Below are positions 57,955 to 64,000 of a stretch of 64,000 nt of DNA, one piece after another. The stretch covers positions 434,001-498,000 of the forward strand of contig JACGCM010000882.1 in NCBI GenBank assembly GCA_014058105.1, in the 5' to 3' direction. The notes under the pieces are model-generated. The model saw nothing but the letters and a program-made list of their open reading frames with translations. It had not been told where the DNA came from and ran no database searches. The stretch comes from Kingdonia uniflora. Taxonomy: Eukaryota; Streptophyta; Magnoliopsida; Ranunculales; Circaeasteraceae. Positions within the stretch are counted from its first letter, which is position 1. Each line of letters opens with the position of its first letter. A program made the position numbers and the translations under genes.

Positions 57955-59305
57955 AAGAAGAGCCTCGAAGTAGTGGGTGGCTACGTTGGCTCTGTCGTTG
58001 CTAGTGTTGCGTCAAACGTGAGACGTTCCAGAGTTGCGCCATCTGGGTTATTCTAGGCGACAAGGCCCTCTGCCTCTCGGGGACACTATGGATATTACCC
58101 CTGAAGAGGAGGTGCAACTTGAGGAGGAGGACAGAGCGGCCGCTGCCCAACCCGCCCCGTGAATGGTAAGATCGTTCTACAGTGCCCGCAGTGAGGAGGG
58201 CGTGAAAGACTTTAAGCTTTTTCTTATGAATTGATGCTTTGGTATGTAAACTTAAGATCCTCGTGGAACTTTTGTCTTTAAAAATGTGTTGCTAAACTGG
58301 TTATGTTTATCTTGATATATTTATGCTTAGGTATGTTTAGTATACGCTTTATCGTATTAACGACGACGTGGGAGTGTCCTCGTTATGAGGATCTCTTAGT
58401 AATGACGTAATGAGAGACTAATGTAGATGAAACGTCATATCCGTTATTTATGCGAAATGTGAGTTCAAAGGGGCAGTGGGTGGGGCCATTTGGGGAGACG
58501 TGGGCGGCGTTTTAGGGGCGCAGTAATTGGGAGTATAATGCTTTAAAGAGGGAGATGGCTCTTGGATTTCCCCAAGGCAATTAATGAAGCTTTGTATATA
58601 AATAGACTTGTGGGAGAGAGATGTCAATGCACATCATCAAACCTATGGGAGGGGTACTTCTAGTTTAACACTAGAGCTTGGAACCGGAAGGCCAGACGTT
58701 GAGGGGAGAAGAATGCAGACGTGGTCGAAGGCGAGGTTCGAAGCGCGGGTAACCGATTGGATTAAGTTTTATAGTAAGTTTTACTTTGGCAAGCGTGGGC
58801 TTGCTAGGAAGCCATTGCTGCGAACTTAAATCGAGCCGTCTACTCTACCCATGCCTGAGAGGAAGACACAGGAAAAAAAGTGGTTATGGTACCTTATTTT
58901 ACGGGACCAAGTAAAGAATTATGTAAGCCGTAATGTTGTGTTGCGTGTGATGGCCGAGGAAGACGTGAGACTGGCTAGTTGCGAGGGACCGGGCTACGGA
59001 ATATGGGAGAGATCGTGTCCCTGTTGTTCCTGATGTATTTGCCCTGAATCAAAATTTTGTCTTTTTATGTCGTGTTTAGTCTTGTCTACCAGTTATCTTG
59101 CTAGAAAGTTGTTGGGAATTGAATTGTCTTCTGCTTTGAAATTAAATCCGGCGACAAATAATATTTGTCGTGGTCGTTATGCTTATTAACTAGCAGCAAC
59201 TTGCCCGACGATCTTTTCAAATATTCCTTGTTTAAACTAGATATCGTTGGTTGTTCGAACGAGTAGGTCAACTTAGTGAAGCACGAAGTGCTCACCAATT
59301 TTTTT
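57955..59305. other. Tat-element spacer without recognised gene
   Basis: TATATAAATAG at 58596-58606 is a strong TATA match on the plus strand. The open stretch 58608-58829 directly behind it has no recognised motif. Otherwise unremarkable. Confidence 0.4.
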
Positions 59306-59790
59306 TAAGTAGTTCTCGTTAGACTAAATAACGTTGGTCGTGCAAGTGACCAGGTCCGTTGAGCTAGGCGCGAAGTGCCTGCAAAAAAAAATTAAGTAGT
59401 CCTCGTGGGACTAAATAACTTTGGTCATACAAACAACCATGTCCGTTGAGTTAGGTGCGAAGTGCTTGCAAAAACTTTTAAGTAGTCCTCGTTGGACTAA
59501 ATCACGTTGGTCGTGCAAGCGACCAGGTCCGTTGAGCTAGGCGCGAAGTGCCTGCAAAAAAAAATTAAGTAGTCCTCGTGGGACTAAATAACGTTGGTCG
59601 TACAAGTGACCATGTCCGTTGAGCTAGGCGCGAAGTGCCTGCAAAAACTTTTAAGTAGTCCTCGTTGGACTAAATCACGTTGATCGTACACGCGACCAGG
59701 TCCATTGAGCTAGGCGTGGAGTGCCTACAAAAACTTTTTAAGTAGTCATCGTTGGACTAAATCACGTTGGTCGTACAAGTTGGTTAGTAT
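59306..59790. repeat. Tandem array of 86-87-bp units in the Tat element
   Basis: Six copies of TTAAGTAGTCCTCGTTGGAC, CACGTTGGTCGTGCAAG, GTCCGTTGAGCTAGGCGCGA, starting near 59306, 59393, 59478, 59564, 59650 and 59738. Alternate copies share GTGGGAC/poly(A) or TTGGAC/ACTTTT variants, hinting at a 172-bp dimeric unit. Confidence 0.9.
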
Positions 59791-59819
59791 ATGCTAAAAA
59801 ATCTATTTTTCATATTTTA

Positions 59820-60690
59820 TATCAAAAAAAGACTTTCGTATGTAGCGAGGATGGTTCACTTAAAAGGACATCATGAGTTTTGTACTTTGCGGGGACGACC
59901 GACGTCAAGGTCGCCCCCAGTTATGTGATTTCACTTTTTACGTCAAAAAATGACCTTCATATTTTGTGAGGGCGGCCTACTTCAAGGAATCCTCGACTTT
60001 CGTACTTTGCGAGGACGGCCTACGTCAAGGACGCCCCCCGTTACCTGATTTTGTTTTTACGTCAAAAAACAACTTTCATACTTTGCGAGGGCGGTCTACT
60101 TCAAGGAATCCTCGACTTTCGTACTTTGCGAGGACGACCTACGTCAAAGATACCCCCAGTTACGTGATTTTGTTTTTACGTCAAAAAATGGCTTTCATAC
60201 TTTGCGAGGGCGGCCTACTTCAAGGGCACCTCGACTTTCGTACTTTATGAGGACGGCCTACGTCAAGGACGCCCCTAGTTACGTGATTTCATTTTTACGT
60301 CAAAAAACGACTTTCATATTTTGCGAGGGCGACCTACTTCGAGGACACCTCAACTTTCATACTTTGCGAGGACGGCCTACGTCAAGGGCGCCCCCAGTTA
60401 CGTGATTTCAGTTTTACGTCAAAAAATGACTTTCATACTTTGCGAGGGTAGCCTACTTCAAGGACACCTCGACTTTTGTACTTTGCGAGGACGGTTTACG
60501 TCAAGGACGCCCCCAGTTATTTGATTTCATTTTTATGTCAAAAAATGACTTTCATATTTTGCGAGGGCGGCCTACTTCAAGTACACCTCGACTTTCATAC
60601 TTTACGATGACGGCCTACGTCAAGGACGCCCCCAGTTACGTAATTTCATTTTTACGTCAAAAAATGACTTTCACCTCTTTTGAGGACGTT
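59820..60690. repeat. Tandem array of 119-120-bp units in the Tat element
   Basis: About seven copies of GTCAAAAAATGACTTTCATA, TTTGCGAGGGCGGCCTACTT, GACGCCCCCAGTTACGTGAT. The GTCAAAAAA phrase recurs near 59942, 60061, 60180, 60299, 60418, 60537 and 60656. Each unit is itself two related halves (GAGGGCGGCCTACTTCAAGG against GAGGACGGCCTACGTCAAGG). It abuts the pol end. Confidence 0.92.
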
Positions 60691-60754
60691 GGGAATTATG
60701 GGTTGAAACTGAAAATATATTGAGCACGAGTGATCATATACATGTGAGGTATTC

Positions 60755-63700
60755 CTAATGAACCCATTTGCGGAGGTTCATGGCATTCCAGGGGGATTTG
60801 AGTTCCTCTTCGTCGCAATTGAGTAGGTAGTATGCGTTACCGTTGGCGACGCGGGATATGAGGTAAGGGCCTTCCCAGTTGGGCTGCAGTTTACCCTTAT
60901 TGTGATTGTGAGCTGTAGGGAAGACTTTTTTCATGACGTAGTCGCCTTCGCGGAACTGCCAAGGGATTACTCGTTTGTGATAGCTTCTTTTCATTGTCTC
61001 TTGATACCGGAGTAGTCGGGATGAAGCTTGCTCCCTAGTTTCATCAATAAAGTCGAGGTTCTTAGCAAGTAGTCGATCATTGATTGCACTTCCAACAATT
61101 AGGGATCTCGTAGTATTCGCAATGACTTCAGTAGGGAGTACTGCTTCAGAGCCGTAAGTGAGCACAAACGGTGTGAAACCCGTACTTTTTCATGGGGTCG
61201 TTCGGTAGGACCATAGAACGTGGGGTAGCTTGTCAACCCAGCGACTCTTGGCCGCGCCCAGTCGTTTACTGATGCCATCGATTATAGTTTTGTTAGTGGC
61301 CTCTGCCTGCCCGTTTCCTTGGGGGTATCTGGGGCTCGAAGGGAGGATTTTTATGTGATAAGGTCGTACAAAATTTGCGACTTTGCTTCCTACGAAATCT
61401 GTTCCATTGTCGGTCATTAGTATTGCGGGGATGCCGAACTATATGATGATGTGTTTCCATAGGAACATGATGACCTCTTCCTCCTTATTCCGAGCGAGGG
61501 CTATCGCCTCGACCCATTTGGTAAAATAGTCTGTCGCGACCAGTAGCCATTGGCATCTCCTGCACGCCATAGGGAGAGCCCCGACAATATCAAGTCCCCA
61601 CTTTGCAAACGGCCAGAGGCTGGAGATTGTGTGGAGGTCGACGACAGGTGCGTGAATTATGACCCGTGGAATTGATATTTGTCGCATTTTTGGGCATATG
61701 CTATGAAATCTTGTCACATAGTTGGCTAGTACAATCCTTGAGTACGAGCACGATCAGCGATGAAACGACCCGCTGTGTGGGCGCCGCAGACACCGTCGTG
61801 GATTTCTGCGATGACGGTATTAATTCGTTCTCCAGTGATACAAGTAAGGTGTGGAGCATATAGGCTTGTACGCAAGAGTTCACCATTAACCATCGTATAT
61901 TTGTGGGCTCTATTGCGAATGCTCTCGGTCACTGATTGGTCATCAGGAAGGATGTGGTATTCCCCGAAGAAGTCAAGGAAAGGTTGGGGCCAGTCAGGGG
62001 ATACGAGTAAGTCAGTCTGCATGGCTGGTATTGGGGTTAAGCTAATGCTCGGTCTATCAAGGATATCAATCTGGATTATGCAAAGTTTATCGCCGATGAT
62101 TCCTGCTAGATACGTAAGGGCGTCAGAGTGTCTACTCTTACCGCGGTGGATATGTTCGAAGTTGACCTTGCTGAACTTGCTTAGTCGCTGTTTTAGGGTT
62201 TCCATGTAGTCGGTAATTCTGCCGTTGGCCTGGAATGTCCCGCTATGCTGGTTAACAACTAGCTGCGAGTTGGTAAAGATTGAAAGTTCTTCCATGCCCT
62301 GGGCCAATGTTGTTTCTACTCCACATAACAATGCCTCGTATTCAGCCTCGTTGTTACTGAGGGGGAAGTTGACCCGTATGGCTTTCTCGATTTTCTCATT
62401 GATTGGAGTAACCAATACTATTCCAAGACCGGAGCCGCCAGCGTTGACGGACCCGTCAATGAATAACCGCCATCCCTTAGTATATGCCAGCTTGTCGATA
62501 TTGATGTGGGTATCAAGGTCATCATCCTCGTCGTTATGCCAATTGTCATCATCAATGGGGAGGTCGGCCACCGCGGGTCCCTTAATTGCGACTCGTGGTT
62601 CGTACCATATGTCAAACTCTCCTAGAGTAATTGCCTACTTGGCAATCCGGCGTATTTTATCTTTCTTTGCAAAGATCTCTTGCAGTGGTTGGGTGGTGAT
62701 GACCTTGATTTTGTAGGCCTGGAAATATGGTCGCATTTTTTGTGAAGCATATACCAGTGTGAGGGCTTGTTTCTCCACAGTGGAGTACCACAATTCTGCT
62801 CCCAAGAGGGTTTTACTGACAAAGTACACTGGATTCTCGGTTCTATTTGCCGTACGAACGAGGATCGCACTGATAGATTCATTTGTATTGCTAAGGTACA
62901 AGCCCAGTAACTCGTGCTCGGTGGGAACGCTGAGGATTGGTAGAGTGGCTAAGTAATACAGCATGTTCTAGAAGGCTGCCTCGCATTTATCGTTCCATTG
63001 GCATTTTTTGTTCCCCCAAATGCACTGAAATAACGGGCGACATTTGTAGGAAGCTTTATAAATGAAGTGTCCAAAAGCTGTAATTTTTCCGACGAGGTCT
63101 TGCACTTGTTTTAGCGTCCGTGGTGATGGCATACAGGCGAGAACATGAATTTGATCAGGGTCGGTCTCGATTCCGCGTTGGATGACGAGGTGTCTGAGGA
63201 AACACCAAAACTGTACTTCCCCGGGTTAAGACGCATCTTATAGGACCGTACCTTTGTGAAGACTGTCTCGAGGTCGGTAAGGTGGTATTCGCTCAGTCTG
63301 CTCTTGACTAGCATGTCGTTGATATAAACCTCGACTGTTTTGCCCAACTATTTTTCAAACATAGTGGTGATAAGGCGTTGGTAAGTGGATCATGCATTCT
63401 TCAGGCCGAAAGGCATGACTGTATATCAGTACAGGTTTTGTTCAGTGGTAAAGGACGTGCACTCTTAATCTTCCACTGCTAATGGTATTTGGTTGTATCC
63501 TGAGTAACCGTCCATGAATGACAACCGTTCGTGGCCGGCCGTGGAATCGACTAGTCTGGTAATGAGGGGAATAGGAAAACTATCTTTTGGGTAGTGCCGG
63601 TTGAGGTCGGAAAAATTGATGCACACTCGAGTTTTCCCATTCTTCTTCGGGACCGCGACCACGTTTTCTACCTAGCGTGGGCAGTCAATGGGTCGTATAA

Positions 63701-63950
63701 ACCCTGCGTACAATAACTTTTGGAGCTCATCGTTGATAGCCCCTCGTAGCCGTGGTGTTGTTCGGAGCAGTTTTTACTTGACAGAGCCAGCCTTCTCATA
63801 AACATGTAAATGATAACAGGCCAATGCGGGGTCTATGCCTAGCATTTCGTCGAAGGACCAAGCGAAGATATCTTTGTACTGTCGGAGGATGTGATGAGAT
63901 CCGCTTGCTCGTCACCTGTCAATAAGGAACCAATATATGTTATTCTCGTG
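60755..63950 (-). pseudogene. Tat-type gypsy pol (RT, RNase H, second RNase H, integrase)
   Basis: From the window edge downward. Near 63850 is the pre-RT phrase DIFAWSFDEMLGIDPALACY. At 63465-63662 is RT (VAVPKKNGKTRVCINFSDLN, FMDGYSGYNQI). At 63111-63347 the polymerase box reads YINDML in place of Y-x-DD. At 62635-62964 is the first RNase H (PVYFVSKTLL, EKQALTLVYA). At 61726-62571 is an archaeal-type second RNase H (FIDGSVNAGGSGLGIVL, NNEAEYEALL) and the integrase H2C2 zinc end. The integrase core at 61190-61717 has D in WGLDIVG, D in MTDNGTDF and E in GQAEATNKT, and 60755-61165 is the C-terminal part (LTYGSEAVLPTEV, WEGPYLISRV). Stops and frame changes separate most parts; dead copy. Confidence 0.87.
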
Positions 63951-64000
63951 GGGCCATCGATGTCAATCAGAACGACTAGCTCCCCGAGAGGCGGGGTCCA

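Larger units (their letters stand above)
54430..64000 (-). mobile_element. Ty3/gypsy retrotransposon, Tat type, running off the window edge
   Basis: Pol on the minus strand has RT, RNase H, a second (archaeal-type) RNase H and integrase, the dual RNase H arrangement of plant Tat elements. The 3' LTR and purine tract lie at the low-coordinate side. Between pol and the LTR are two tandem arrays and an antisense ORF, also Tat traits (as in Grande- and Retand-like elements). The gag and 5' LTR are beyond the window. Confidence 0.87.

Noticed and set aside
59966..60723. Plus-strand open frames in the 119-bp array
   Set aside because: The same peptide recurs because the DNA repeats; no gene signals.
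1..64000. tRNA, rRNA or small nuclear RNA genes
   Set aside because: I saw no cloverleaf or conserved rRNA/snRNA segments; only tRNA-complementary primer sites of retroelements. A covariance-model scan would be decisive.

Overview
The window is nuclear DNA of a flowering plant, probably a eudicot. Plant-only gene families (a PMT-type methyltransferase, an ALOG/LSH factor, a kinase-like protein) carry short GT..AG introns, and most of the rest is plant transposons. I do not name a species. Only three host genes are convincing: the 3' part of a PMT methyltransferase (2-6462, +), a single-exon ALOG gene (14807-15451, -), and a three-exon pseudokinase gene (27837-30580, +).

Left part, 1-31 kb. 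A Ty1/copia element (1317-5941, GCGTG target duplication) lies antisense in the last PMT intron. It is followed by a 5'-truncated LINE (8718-11220), the ALOG gene, and a run of non-autonomous DNA elements: a long-TIR fold-back element (16211-17034), a PIF/Harbinger-like MITE with a second MITE nested in it (17563-18268), and a second PIF/Harbinger-like element filled with a CT-rich minisatellite (18471-19870). A non-coding LTR element of the LARD type follows (21084-25669). It holds seven copies of an exact 144-bp tandem repeat and sits in the primer-binding site of an older TRIM-like element. The pseudokinase gene comes next.

Middle, 31-44 kb. A second LINE (31.1-43.6 kb, -) is split between its ORF1 and its endonuclease by an 8.7-kb Mutator-like element (MULE-1, 33873-42574) with about 190-bp TIRs. 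MULE-1 carries two convergent genes, both decayed: a plant-mobile-domain gene (+) and a FAR1/SWIM-type MULE transposase (-). Its non-coding spaces (leaders, introns, the gap between the genes) hold arrays of the palindrome TTCGACAATTAATTGTCGAA.

Right part, 44-64 kb. A second, unrelated MULE (MULE-2, about 44.5-53.3 kb; ends not resolved) has a MuDRA-like transposase (-). Converging on it is an intact 144-aa coiled-coil gene (47119-47553) with a decayed tandem copy. Its non-coding spaces are filled with another short motif, ACAAATGA/TTTGTCATTT. A solo LTR (53272-54379, TACTG duplication) follows. The window ends inside a Ty3/gypsy element of the Tat type (54430 to the edge), with dual RNase H, an antisense spliced ORF and two tandem arrays between pol and the LTR.

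The most unusual signal is that both MULEs have filled their non-coding DNA, introns included, with a private short motif while leaving the coding exons free of it.
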